In this document: in pieces, positions 1 to 8,546 of the stretch
Position numbering within the stretch: the first letter of the stretch is position 1
Layout: every line of letters starts with the position of its first letter
Assembly: GCA_046710535.1 (NCBI GenBank)
Contig: JBKEHH010000007.1
Coordinates: 92,442-156,441, forward strand
Source: CAWVSB01 sp046710535
Lineage (GTDB): Bacteria; Pseudomonadota; Gammaproteobacteria; Pseudomonadales; CAWVSB01
Direction: 5' to 3'
Length of the DNA stretch: 64,000 nucleotides
Made by a program: the position numbers and the translations under genes
Notes under the pieces: model-generated
The model's input: only the letters and a program-made list of their open reading frames with translations
Databases searched by the model: none
What the model was told of the DNA's origin: nothing

Positions 1-111
1 TTCAGAGATTTCTGTTCTATTTTCTTTGCTTATACCGATGTCTATAGCTGTCATTTTATAGCCTCATATTTAAAGTTATGATGAATTGTTAATTCTTGCT
101 TAGTGACGAAT

Positions 112-578
112 TTAGCTAACGGTCGTCATCGCTTGGTCTCTTTTATTTTTTAGAATGCAATTAATCTTATAGTCAAAATATAATAGTGAAAGCCCAGTTG
201 TCCAAAAGCCATGAAAGCATGTATTTTTTTCACTATCTAGATAGCAATATGTATTCAGTCTATTTCTTGCTTTAAAGCTCCATAGAATAAGCATTGTTAT
301 TCCAGTGGTATCTACTAGTTTACTAAGCCACTCTATGGGATGTCCTTTCTCAGCAAAGAAACAGGTAATAAATAGAAAAAGCGAAGCATATAAGATAACA
401 ATTAGTGAGTTTATGAAGCCAACATATACTGTTTTCTATTGTCGACGGCAGAGTTTATTACGGTCGATCGACTTTGAATATAATAGGCAAAATAGACACC
501 GTAGGTAATTACGCCCAAGCTGAGTAGCTCCCATATACTTTGGTTTTTTAAATGTTCTATAAATCCCTTATTTCTCAT
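112..578 (-). pseudogene. Small multi-pass membrane protein, frameshifted
   Basis: The N-terminal part (ATG at 578, AGGA about 7 nt upstream) reads MRNKGFIEHLKNQSIWELL and a first membrane segment, and stops at 411. A second frame, open through roughly 430-112, continues with two more hydrophobic stretches and ends in a motif of the kind FHGFWTTGLSLLYFDYKIN. One indel near 411-430 would join the halves into a protein of about 155 residues. The pattern (short N-terminal helix, W-E-L-L membrane segment, C-terminal F-W-T...Y-K-I-N) recalls DUF4234-like small membrane proteins, which is a loose recognition only. Function unknown. An assembly error is the alternative to real decay, but neighbouring genes are also damaged. 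Confidence 0.5.
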
Positions 579-670
579 ACTTTGTCCTAACAACTAAAAC
601 TAAGGAGGTATGCTGTCAGTTAAAGTGTATATCTGCTGTGCGGCCTTGCTGCGAGCGCTGCCTGTGGTTT

Positions 671-1210
671 TTAGAGGGCACTTGTGGATACCGCGAATAC
701 TAGGTCGTTCTGTATCTCGCCGCCGATGTGGAATTCATGACTTCCCACTTCTTTAAACCCAAGCTGTCTATAAAATGCGATAGCTTTTAGGTTTTCTTCC
801 CATACCCCAAGCCAGATATTTTCATGGGACATCGCATAAGCTATTTTTCCGACTCTGGAAAGTAATTGCCGGCCGACCCCCAAACCATGGCTCGACTTAT
901 CAATATATATTCGCCAAAGCTGTGCTGAAATGTCCAAGCTGATGGTCTTCGGGATTGGATTCAAGCGGAGCTGAGCATAGCCGACCAATAGTTGGTCAAT
1001 CTCTACCAAAAGGGTTGTTACATTAGGGTCCGACAATTGAGCCTGTTGCTGGCTACTGGTAAAACTTTCCTTGATATATGACGCCAAAATATCAGCAGAC
1101 ATGCTGTCAGCGTAGGCTTGATGAAATAGCTTTGCCGCTAAATGAGATAGTCGAAGCGCATCTTTGTTATTGCCGATCGATATAACTATTTTTCGTTCAA
1201 TATCGGTCAT
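671..1210 (-). CDS. GNAT-family N-acetyltransferase
   Basis: A 179-residue protein with the GNAT fold signature. The central strand and acetyl-CoA loop read LWRIYIDKSSHGLGVGRQLL (Q/R-x-x-G-x-G/A type, about residues 91-110), followed by the C-terminal NIWLGVWEENLKAIAFYRQL helix with the typical E-N-x-x-A-x-x-F-Y-x-x-x-G-F motif near residues 138-153. It would transfer an acetyl group from acetyl-CoA to an unknown amine in the cytoplasm. Length is normal for the family. The ATG at 1210 has AGGAGG about 11 nt upstream. It stands alone between a decayed membrane protein gene and an RNA-binding protein gene, so context gives no substrate. Confidence 0.85.
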   Translation of the reverse strand: MTDIERKIVISIGNNKDALRLSHLAAKLFHQAYADSMSADILASYIKESFTSSQQQAQLSDPNVTTLLVEIDQLLVGYAQLRLNPIPKTISLDISAQLWRIYIDKSSHGLGVGRQLLSRVGKIAYAMSHENIWLGVWEENLKAIAFYRQLGFKEVGSHEFHIGGEIQNDLVFAVSTSAL

Positions 1211-1532
1211 GTTTAAGAGTGCCTCCTAATACTGAGAGCAAGGATATTGTCATTCAGTTAAAGTTTTATAGCTTGTTGCATAGCATTATTAGATCCTTGT
1301 GCTCGCCACAGCAGTGACCCCGTCATTTACCTCTGTGCCCGTATAACATTACCTTAGTTCACGTTAACTTATTCTTTGTTGATTTTTTATCGGCAAAATC
1401 TACAACCGTTGCAGTATTGGCTGTAGGATTGATGATCGCAGGAAAACCCAAAAATACGGTAACCAATTTAGCATAGAAGTCAGCCGTTTAGCTCTTATCT
1501 CTCTGCTGAGCTGACGCTTGATACTCTTTGCG
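1211..1532. other. Intergenic stretch, nothing recognised
   Basis: The 322 bases between the acetyltransferase start and the RRM gene stop carry no reading frame I can support. The open frame overlapping the RRM gene on the same strand is a shadow. No clear terminator or repeat was seen. Confidence 0.5.
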
Positions 1533-1799
1533 TCAAAGTTTTTCGGCCGGTTCTTCCTTTTTATCTTCAGCCTTTTTAACCCGTATTTTATTACTTCCGA
1601 CAGTTTTGTTGTTGAGGTTTTTAGTTGCGGCTTTTGCTTCACCTGATTTTGGCATCTCAATAAAAGCAAAACCTTTAGATGCTCCACTAACGCGGTCGAT
1701 GACTAACTTGCAAGATTGTACGACCCCAAATTCTTGAAATAAAACTGTTAGTTCTTGTTCTGTAGTTGATCGATCTAAGTTACGTACTAATAATTTCAT
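1533..1799 (-). CDS. RNA-binding protein, single RRM domain
   Basis: An 88-residue protein made almost entirely of one RNA recognition motif. RNP2 is LLVRNL (residues 3-8) and RNP1 is KGFAFIEM (about residues 42-49), with a short Lys/Glu-rich tail from residue 75 (KKAEDKKEEPAEKL). Such one-RRM proteins occur in cyanobacteria and many Proteobacteria and bind single-stranded RNA. Several are cold-induced, but I see no proven cold-shock leader here. The upstream region (1800-2019, minus-strand leader) has no gene and could hold a long 5' untranslated region. It stands alone. Confidence 0.85.
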   Translation of the reverse strand: MKLLVRNLDRSTTEQELTVLFQEFGVVQSCKLVIDRVSGASKGFAFIEMPKSGEAKAATKNLNNKTVGSNKIRVKKAEDKKEEPAEKL

Positions 1800-2019
1800 A
1801 TAGTTTCCGATTGGTAATTTTTCGTTATGAGTTAATTTAATATATTGCTATGAGACCTGCGACGTTACAGCCATCAACCTATGTGCGGTGTGATTTTATA
1901 ATTTCTCAATCACTGCGCGATAATAAAAAGTATTCGGTTGATCGGAGGACTTCTGCGCAATCATAAGCTTTTGCTGATCTTTATTTTTTCAGAAGTAATT
2001 TATCAATCTTATTTAACGG

Positions 2020-2349
2020 CTATTCAGGAAAGTACATTTGTGTAATAAGCTCAACATACTCCCTTTTCGTCACCTTAAAATTAATATGTGGAGGTCGAAC
2101 CCATCCCAGCGCAACTGGATAAGAACCAGGCAATACCGTCTAAAATTTGAATTCTCCATCTTTACCGGTCTAAACTATGGCCCAGCCCTGAAATTTTTCG
2201 TCCGCCGGTGCTAGGTTAGAATCATGTGGCTGGCGATATTTCCCGGCCGCCTTAGCTTGCCACATATCAATAGTAGCGTTCTCTACAGGGAGCCCCTCTG
2301 TGTCAACAATACTTCCATAGACAAAGATATGCTCTTCCAATGCCTCCAT
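2020..2349 (-). pseudogene. Intradiol ring-cleavage dioxygenase remnant with two stops
   Basis: Read from the ATG at 2349, the minus strand gives one frame of 110 codons. It is recognisable as the core of a protocatechuate/catechol-type intradiol dioxygenase: V-Y-G-S-I-V-D-x-x-G-x-P near the start, then A-T-I-D-M-W-Q-A-x-x-x-G-x-Y, D-G-E-F-K-F, P-G-x-Y, R-P-P-H-I-N-F and T-Q-M-Y-F-P near the end. Two in-frame TAG codons at 2170-2172 and 2140-2142 interrupt it, yet there is no indel. The H of R-P-P-H would be an iron ligand. The N-terminal part of the family is missing (TAA a few codons upstream). It no longer encodes an enzyme unless the stops are read through. Confidence 0.7.
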
Positions 2350-2420
2350 GTTACTATTATCAACGGTGATAAGATAAAAATCTTTATTTTTTTACGCAAT
2401 TACTGGGTGGAACGGCCCCT

Positions 2421-2678
2421 TTATTTCGGCCGTCGTCGGTTGGCTATTGCGGAGTGGCTGATTACTCCAACCGTATCTAGAGCCCCAGCTTTGCCTAGCT
2501 TTCTATTGACATCCACTATATCAATAAGAGACGAACCTGCTCTTAGTTGAGTTAAACCAATATCATCTGCTAATGGGCGCTCTACAACACAGCCTAAAAC
2601 AGCACAATAGAAATTAATAAGAGCTATATTTTGTTCGGTGCGTAGTAAGATGTGATCTATCGCCCTTGGTTTTGTCAT
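2421..2678 (-). pseudogene. VOC/glyoxalase-family fragment, C-terminus lost
   Basis: 85 codons starting MTKPRAIDHILLRT, with the first beta-alpha-beta-beta module of a vicinal-oxygen-chelate protein: metal-ligand-type His in IDHILLR, F-Y-x-x-V-L-G-C and L-R-A-G-x-S-L-I-D-I-V-D. After residue 62 or so the similarity stops, and the frame ends in a basic tail (NRRRPK). A complete VOC protein of this type needs a second half of about 50-60 residues carrying the other metal ligands, which I do not find. It lies directly upstream of the dioxygenase remnant on the same strand, so both may come from one former aromatic-degradation or detoxification operon. Confidence 0.6.
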
Positions 2679-2839
2679 ATAGTTCTTGTGGCTAAACCTT
2701 TAGGCAGATAGCGCTAGCGACGCAACAGACGGAACCCCTGTGTGCGCCACTATTAGACAGTTTTGGCCACAATAAAACCATGGTCATTTACTGTATATTA
2801 AAATTGTTAACTAAAATCATCTTTCAGATAAATTTTCTT

Positions 2840-3220
2840 TCACACTGGCTTTTTATCCAAGCTCCAAATTCCCGCACCGCGCACCGCAACGAATAAAAAG
2901 ATAAAACAAAACAATGTCGATATTTCGCCACCATTCGCTATCGGGAAAAAGTTATTTAAACCATGTGCCATCCAATAGGCTACTGCCATTGTACCGCTAC
3001 AAATAAATGCTACTGGGCGCGCAAATAGACCAATCATAATGAGTGTGCCACCAATCAATTCAATGCCGGCAGCAGCAGTCATCAGGGGGTTTAGTGGCCC
3101 ATAAGGAAAATCAATCGGAAAATTAAAAAACTTTTGTGCACCATGCCAGATGAATAAGAATCCACTCATTATTCTTAATAGGGCATATGACTCTTCTTGG
3201 TAATTATCGAGAAATTTCAT
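2840..3220 (-). CDS. DoxX-family membrane protein
   Basis: A 126-residue, four-helix membrane protein of the DoxX type. It has the hallmark first helix with L-R-I-M-S-G-F-L-F-I-W-H-G-A-Q-K (about residues 16-31), a second helix A-A-G-I-E-L-I-G-G, a third helix with F-I-C-S-G-T-M-A-V-A-Y, and a fourth near the C-terminus ending in S-L-D-K-K-P. DoxX-like proteins sit in the inner membrane; roles proposed for the family include quinone-linked or redox-stress functions, but the substrate is usually unknown. Full length for the family. The gene stands alone, so no partner can be inferred. Confidence 0.85.
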   Translation of the reverse strand: MKFLDNYQEESYALLRIMSGFLFIWHGAQKFFNFPIDFPYGPLNPLMTAAAGIELIGGTLIMIGLFARPVAFICSGTMAVAYWMAHGLNNFFPIANGGEISTLFCFIFLFVAVRGAGIWSLDKKPV

Positions 3221-3334
3221 GGTTACAGCCTCACAATATTATTAGTAGGAGATTTAATATGTCATCTTATACTACTATTTTTTATTTTTCATATAGTTGT
3301 AAATCAACTATATGATTTTTTTGTTAATGCCAAT

Positions 3335-3625
3335 TTATATAGCGTTGTTAGCCTGGCCAAATTGATTTTCTAGAAATTGATATGATGTATTGAAGTAGTA
3401 ACTACACCAAGCGACAATTCCTAACCATTTCAGCTCGTCTTCGAAAAAATACTTCCAATGCCCAAGTACTTGGATCCATTGTTGAAGAATGGAATCGATA
3501 ACAACAGAAAAACCAAGTAACCCAAGCGCCAAATCTAATAAAGAGACATGTGTTGTTAAAATAAGTTGTTTAAAAGTGATTAAATAAGTACATAAATTGA
3601 CTGCTAAAATCGCATAGATAATATT
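3335..3625 (-). pseudogene. Membrane protein remnant without a start codon
   Basis: An open frame from 3625 down to the stop at 3335 encodes about 96 residues with at least two hydrophobic stretches and a conserved-looking W-K-Y-F-F-E-D-E-L-K-W-L-G segment. It is preceded by TAA at 3626-3628 and contains no ATG, GTG or TTG with a plausible ribosome site before residue 30. I do not recognise the family. The most likely reading is the C-terminal part of a decayed membrane protein gene. A shorter product from the internal ATG (65 codons from 3532) cannot be excluded. Confidence 0.3.
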
Positions 3626-3877
3626 TTAATTCAAGTCGAGATACTTCGAGGCTAGCGTCTCCTGACCTATACGCTTTAATTATCGATAGATTGGTAGCTA
3701 ACTGCTGAAAAATCGCAATCCGTGAATACGGGCATTAACTGGGGCGCTGCAATTTAATGCAAGCGATACTTCATCAGAGCAAAAGTTATCATGAGGTTGT
3801 GATGGCGCTACTAAAAAGTGGGTCGGCACCGGTTGCAGTAAATAGGACTAATAAGATAAATAAGACTAGTGAACAAT
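3626..3877. other. Intergenic stretch, nothing recognised
   Basis: About 250 bases with no supported gene between the membrane-protein remnant and the stop of the epimerase-like gene. Confidence 0.4.
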
Positions 3878-4888
3878 CTAAATTTTCACTATTCCCATAT
3901 CGGCTAGGCTTTTTGCGCCAGCGATAATAGCGTCTTGTGCCGAGCGAGGCTGCCAGCCGATTGATTTTGCTGCACTAATATTAGCAGTCTTAATCTTGTT
4001 GGCTTCATCCTTAAACATTTCCATTTCTGTGAGGAAACACGACAAAATTGAGAACAAAAAATCAGGCATTTCGCGGCTAGAAATTTTCCTTGTTGGGAAT
4101 TCCTTAGTCAGTAGCTGCACCACTTCTTTTAACCACATAAATCCATTGGCACACAGAAAACGCTGGCCTATTGCAGCAGGCGACTCATAGGCTAGCCTAT
4201 GCAAAACCGCTACATCACGTACATCAACAAGTTCAAAGCCTATTTTTGGAATCAGAGTGAATTTACCTCTCAGTATGTCACTCAATATTTGCAATGATGA
4301 GCCAAGGTCTTTTCCCACAGCAGGCCCAAACACTATACCAGGGTTAATCGTCGACAAGTTGATAGCGCTATCTTTGACAAAATCCCAAGCGGCTTTCTCA
4401 GCAATTGTTTTACTCTGAAAATAAGCAGGTAGTTTCGGCGCAGCTAAGTTTGTCCAATCCTGCTCAGTGAACTCTCTATGTTTGTCCTTATGACCGAACA
4501 TCATTGCCGCAGCTGATGAGGTAAGTACAACGCGTTTTATGCTCTGTTCCTTAGCTGCCCTTAGCGCATTCAGCGTGCCTTCCTTAGCGGGCAGAATAAC
4601 TTCGTTTGGATCTTTGGGTTTATCGGCAGGAATCGGCGACGCTACATGAAACAGTCCGTCGCAGCCCATTGCGGCTTCCGACCAACCATCAGCGCTCAGC
4701 AATTCAGCTTGGGCAAATTCAATTTCAGCTGCCTTGTCTGTGTGCTTTGCGAGCATCGCTCGTAACTGAGGTACCTTATCAAGGTTGCGAACCGTGCCTC
4801 GAACCTGATAGCCATGAGCTAGAAGATCAACAATACAATGACCAGCTATAAAGCCTGACGCTCCAGTAACCAGAATTTTCTCAGATAT
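3878..4888 (-). CDS. NAD(P)-dependent epimerase/reductase (extended SDR), ATA at the start
   Basis: A standard-start reading begins only at residue 45 or so (ATG at 4756) and would lack the nucleotide-binding motif. Reading further upstream in the same frame gives SEKILVTGASGFIAGH, the Rossmann T-G-A-S-G-F-I, directly after an ATA codon at 4886-4888 with GAGAG a few nt upstream. The full protein is then 336 residues, normal for dihydroflavonol-4-reductase-like extended SDRs. The active-site region is V-L-T-S-S-A-A-A and the Y-F-Q-S-K-T motif supplies Tyr-x-x-x-Lys. Substrate unknown. Either AUA initiates, or the ATG was lost and the gene is decaying, or there is a sequencing error. Confidence 0.7.
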   Translation of the reverse strand: MSEKILVTGASGFIAGHCIVDLLAHGYQVRGTVRNLDKVPQLRAMLAKHTDKAAEIEFAQAELLSADGWSEAAMGCDGLFHVASPIPADKPKDPNEVILPAKEGTLNALRAAKEQSIKRVVLTSSAAAMMFGHKDKHREFTEQDWTNLAAPKLPAYFQSKTIAEKAAWDFVKDSAINLSTINPGIVFGPAVGKDLGSSLQILSDILRGKFTLIPKIGFELVDVRDVAVLHRLAYESPAAIGQRFLCANGFMWLKEVVQLLTKEFPTRKISSREMPDFLFSILSCFLTEMEMFKDEANKIKTANISAAKSIGWQPRSAQDAIIAGAKSLADMGIVKI

Positions 4889-5085
4889 AGTTTTCTCTCG
4901 ATACAGCCTCAGCTATAAACACAGGAAGTGTTAACTGTAGGTTTTTTTTATTAAATAACTAGTTCTATATTGTAGCGGTCAACCAAGCTTTGACAAGATT
5001 TAGTCGCCAGGTTAGGCCGCGCAACCAAGCAGTGTTGTGCTGTAATTTAGCAACGAATTTTGTTACGTTATTTTGAATATTAATC

Positions 5086-5514
5086 TTAGGCACTTGTACA
5101 ATACACTGCCCAAATATGCATCAAGCTTAGCTGACAGTCGCAATCCAATTTAGATTGCTCAATGCCCCATTGTTGGTAATTGTCTATCGTGAAATCACCA
5201 AACTCTTTCGATGTAAGCGCGTTAGGGTAGTGGGCGAGATCACCTTCTATGCAGCCTGTATAGTACCCAAAAATAAGTGAATCCAAATCATCCGCCGCGG
5301 TACTACCCCAAGCGCCACTGAATTCTCCCTTATCGTACCTATATATAAATGTATTATTATCTAAAATTATATACTCGCTCAGCCCTTCAAGCGCTGGCTC
5401 CTGTCCTTTCAAAAAACATTTAGGTAATGTTTCCGTAGGCGTGATCGATTGTAACTGCATTGAACGATGAGCTAGTGTTAAGGCGGTATCAACCAGTACA
5501 CACTTGAATTCCAT
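5086..5514 (-). CDS. Hypothetical protein
   Basis: 142 residues (MEFKCVLVDTALTLAH...), acidic and soluble-looking, with no signal peptide or membrane segment. A C-terminal part is rich in aromatic residues and contains C-D-C and a final Y-C-T-S-A. I do not recognise the family. It is followed on the same strand by nothing close and preceded by the GFA gene 60 bases away, so co-transcription with that gene is possible but unproven. Coding status rests on length and absence of overlap. Confidence 0.45.
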   Translation of the reverse strand: MEFKCVLVDTALTLAHRSMQLQSITPTETLPKCFLKGQEPALEGLSEYIILDNNTFIYRYDKGEFSGAWGSTAADDLDSLIFGYYTGCIEGDLAHYPNALTSKEFGDFTIDNYQQWGIEQSKLDCDCQLSLMHIWAVYCTSA

Positions 5515-5574
5515 GATATTCCTAGCGCCTCTGTTCAGCGGCAGTCATACGTGTGTCCCCAAATTTTTTACACA

Positions 5575-5967
5575 TTAGGTCTGCTCTTTATATTGTGGCT
5601 GATTATCTACTATTTCGAACCAACTGGCCTTCGAATCGGTATATATGTGATATCTGCTGTCACAGCTAAAATCAGTGTCGATACTTCCCATACGTAATCT
5701 ACGAATCTCTGGCATATCGCTTCTGGCACTATAAAGCGGGCTTCCACAGTTCGAACAGAATGCCCTTACTTTAATATCACTGGTTTGAAATTCTTTAATA
5801 AACTCAGTGCCAGTAAATTCCAATTTATCTGTTTCTACAGGGCTATTAGTAGCGAACGCCCCGCCTTGAGCTTTACGGCATTGAGAGCAATGACACATAG
5901 CTATTTCTTCGATCACACCATTATATTTATAGCTTACTTTACCGCACAAACAACGTCCATTTAACAT
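5575..5967 (-). CDS. GFA-family (CENP-V/Gfa-like) zinc protein
   Basis: 130 residues with the zinc-ligand layout of the GFA fold: G-R-C-L-C-G-K-V near residue 4, C-H-C-S-Q-C-R-K-A near residue 25, and F-C-S-N-C-G-S-P-L near residue 70. The C-terminal H-I-Y-x-x-S-K-A-S-W-F-E is also typical. Members were named for glutathione-dependent formaldehyde activation, but most have no demonstrated activity. Intact, unlike the second GFA copy at 17.06-17.54 kb. The ATG at 5967 starts immediately before the first Cys motif as in relatives. Confidence 0.88.
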   Translation of the reverse strand: MLNGRCLCGKVSYKYNGVIEEIAMCHCSQCRKAQGGAFATNSPVETDKLEFTGTEFIKEFQTSDIKVRAFCSNCGSPLYSARSDMPEIRRLRMGSIDTDFSCDSRYHIYTDSKASWFEIVDNQPQYKEQT

Positions 5968-6083
5968 TACAGCTCCAATTTCTAATATTTATGATGCCTA
6001 CATAAATGGGCCGGCGAAAGGTAGTTTCAGCGCAATAAAAGTGCCCCGATTTTTGCTGCGTTTATTAGCTGATAGCGCTATCA

Positions 6084-6386
6084 CTACTCACATGCTCCCT
6101 GCTTATATTCGGTTACTTTACTATCTGCACAAGCTGTACAGCCAGTCGCATAAGTTATTTCTTCAGTTGACGGGCAAGGGGTAGTAACGCACTGAACCGC
6201 TATAGCTTTAATCGCGCAGACAGGATTGTACTCACGAGTACAAATCTCTGGCCTAGGGTCTTCACACTGGGTAAAACGGGGGTCGCGTTCTTGTTTATTT
6301 TCAGCCTCAGTTATTGTCGAGCTAGAACATGATATGCAAAGCAACAGAGCACTGGAAATTGTTATTAAGCTAATTAGTTTCTTCAT
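6084..6386 (-). CDS. Secreted lipoprotein with Kazal-like Cys pattern
   Basis: 100 residues. The signal peptide MKKLISLITISSALLLCISC ends in a lipobox (C-I-S-C), with the lipidated Cys near residue 20. The mature part carries C-E-D-P-R-P-E-I-C-T-R-E-Y-N-P-V-C-A and T-Y-A-T-G-C-x-A-C, a spacing close to Kazal-type inhibitors (N-P-V-C-x-x-x...Y-x-N-x-C). It probably sits in the outer membrane or periplasm. Inhibitory activity is not shown by sequence, and many such bacterial proteins are unassigned. The start ATG is followed by Lys-Lys as expected for a signal peptide. Confidence 0.7.
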   Translation of the reverse strand: MKKLISLITISSALLLCISCSSSTITEAENKQERDPRFTQCEDPRPEICTREYNPVCAIKAIAVQCVTTPCPSTEEITYATGCTACADSKVTEYKQGACE

Positions 6387-6477
6387 TCTATGTTCCTATA
6401 ATTTTAGCAAACGCTTCATGCCGCAGCGCGTTAGCGCGTCCACCCTCGCTAATTCTTGGTTTGCACTTATCCTACCT

Positions 6478-7643
6478 CTAACGCTTAGCCATCTCCCAGG
6501 CATTTCGCGCTCCTTCTGTCCTAATGCGTCGGCGACCGCTGTCATCGCTTGAAACGTCTGCCAATGTCATCCGAATGTCGTCGCTGACATCACCATCAAG
6601 GTAGTAACTGTGCTCGACCATGCCGTTAATAATTGGGCTGCAATCGACTTGATGCACTTTTTCATGTAACTGACTTAGATGCGCTGCACCATAAGCGCCG
6701 AGTCGGTCGGGGTTACCTTTAGAGTAGTCGCTGACCCGTAATGCAGCATCGCCCCGATTGAAGTATATATTGACGCCCTTAGCAAGCTCATGCAGGCGGC
6801 CCAGCGGTTGGCCTTGTTCAAGCACGTTGTCATTAACGTCTGGTGCACAGGCAAATATTTGATTGAATAAGCGTGGCATGGTGCCTCCCGGAGTGAAGTC
6901 AGCAATCCGCTCGACAGCATTCTGCATTACATAATTGCCCATTGAATGACACAATACATTCATCTCACTATTGCAAAGCTCGCCACCGTTAGTTCGTACA
7001 CGGGTACGCTCTTTCATCAGAAAATCGCGAAATTTCAAAAAAGCACGACCAACCGATGGACCTGATGCTCGGCCATCGCAACGGTCAGACTTGTAGGAAA
7101 CGAATGGTAACGCCTCACCGTTAGAGGGCCAGGAAAACAGCACCACAATTTGCTTACGCCACTAAAGGAGCCGCGGCGGTTGAGCATTTCTTGAAGTGCC
7201 AGCGCGCTGCCAACGGCCTCATTCCATGCAACGTTGAAACCGTGAATATAGACCAGCACATCAGCACCGCGCGCCATCGCCCGTTGGAGTTCCGCAAACA
7301 TCGCTTCGGAGCCGTATTTGGCATTAGCAGATTGGTTAATATCAGACGCTAATCGGTCGAGTTTTTCTCGATAGGCCGAAATCTTAGTACGCCTCGGCGT
7401 GTTGGCTAACTCACTAAGATATCCCGACAGCTGATTGCCGTCGCCTATTCCAAATCCAACATTTTCTCTCAGACACTCGGCCAACTTATTCTCGTCGGCA
7501 TCAACTGTGACCTTGCCGAAGCGTAGATTTTCCATTCCATCAGAACTAAACTTTTTGCCATAGCCGCGCGGATTCCAGCGCGTATAGCCGCGTCCAGCTT
7601 CGTGCCCACGATTGGTTGCATAGTAGAGTTTCAGTTTTCTCAC
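6478..7643 (-). pseudogene. DUF900-type alpha/beta hydrolase, frameshifted
   Basis: The first frame (7643 to about 7150) begins MRKLKLYYATNRGHE and contains V-L-V-Y-I-H-G-F-N. The second frame (from about 7150 to 6478) continues I-V-V-L-F-S-W-P-S-N-G and holds the nucleophile motif C-H-S-M-G-N and later H-S-Y-Y. Restoring one A in the AAATT run near 7148-7152 gives S-K-I-V-V-L-F-S-W-P, exactly the family consensus, so a single-base deletion explains the break. Intact it would be about 388 residues, a soluble serine hydrolase of unknown substrate. The rest of both halves is well preserved, which points to a recent mutation or sequencing error. Confidence 0.75.
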
Positions 7644-8192
7644 GATCTTCTCCTTAATGCTCAGTGTTGGAAAGTAAATCTGCCTCGTCTAATCTCTTGA
7701 TTATCTACTGCTTTTAGTTCTCTCAACATACTTTAAAGTAACATAGCGTCGCAAACACAAAGGTACTTAGTTTGTTATTCATCGATTGCGTCTATAAAGC
7801 GTTGTTTTATAAGCTCACCAGTAAAATCACCCTCAAAGTGAGGTGTTGAGAGATTCAAAGCATCCCAGTTTCGGGCACTTGACGTCCAGATCTCATATTC
7901 GGAGGACAACCAAGTAAGGGTTGTTGAGGGGCGATGCAGGCACACCTATCACTAACGGTAGCGCTGTTAGTCGAGCTGCAACCGGAGCGCCGCATGCACA
8001 TCCATCGTGTATCATTTCAGAACCTCCAACTGTGAGATAACGCCTAGATCAGTGCTGCGAGTTAGCGTGTCTAACCACGAAGAGGCGTTGCTGACTTGAC
8101 TTGTTACGTGGCTTTTTCAGGAAAAATAGCCGCAGTTAAAAAGCTAAAGCCAATAACCACAATAGTGGACCCAGTCCGTCTGCCACGTATTG
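7644..8192. other. Mostly non-coding stretch between hydrolase and DUF2007 genes
   Basis: About 550 bases with no long supported gene. The only candidate is the 40-codon minus-strand frame at 7893-8015 listed separately. Confidence 0.4.
7893..8015 (-). CDS. Possible 40-residue small protein
   Basis: ATG at 8015 is preceded at 7 nt by a GGAGG ribosome site. The frame begins M-I-H-D-G-C-A-C-G-A-P-V-A-A-R-L and stops at 7893. The good Shine-Dalgarno spacing is the only positive evidence. The composition (C-A-C-G, then hydrophobic) is not recognised, and a chance frame is quite possible. Confidence 0.22.
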   Translation of the reverse strand: MIHDGCACGAPVAARLTALPLVIGVPASPLNNPYLVVLRI

Positions 8193-8498
8193 TTATAAGT
8201 GCTCGGTTTTACAATTCCAGCAAATCTCAAAGGATGCGTCATTATCTTCTTTACACTGATCACAACGCCATTGGGCTGCATTCTCTCTACTAAGTGAGCT
8301 TTCTATTATTTTAAATGCTTTCTCATAATCTGAATCATTGCGAACCCAAATTTCAATCCATGCATCGAAAGCAGATACTTCGCCGACAACACCGGATGAA
8401 AACTCGTTTTTTAGTATGACATCTAAGCCGTGAGACTCGAGAATATTCTTGGCGTTACTTACAATAAATAGATTCTCGTTTGTATAGACCATCTTCAC
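8193..8498 (-). CDS. DUF2007-domain protein with C-terminal zinc ribbon
   Basis: 101 residues. The N-terminal 70 residues match the DUF2007 (putative signal-transducing protein) pattern: V-Y-T-N-E-N-L-F-I-V-S-N-A-K-N-I-L-E-S-H-G, then D-A-W-I-E-I-W-V and A-x-x-I-I-E. The C-terminal part is a small zinc ribbon, W-R-C-D-Q-C-x11-C-W-N-C. It is cytoplasmic and probably a small adaptor or regulator; the biochemical role of the family is unknown. No operon partner is evident, although the next minus-strand gene upstream (8547-9011) is close. Confidence 0.75.
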   Translation of the reverse strand: MKMVYTNENLFIVSNAKNILESHGLDVILKNEFSSGVVGEVSAFDAWIEIWVRNDSDYEKAFKIIESSLSRENAAQWRCDQCKEDNDASFEICWNCKTEHL

Positions 8499-8546
8499 GA
8501 CGGATTACTCATAACGCGCTGGGATTAGACACAAATGAACCTCCAA

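Noticed and set aside
1400..1737. Overlapping open frames around the RRM gene
   Set aside because: Shadows of the RRM coding sequence; no recognisable protein.
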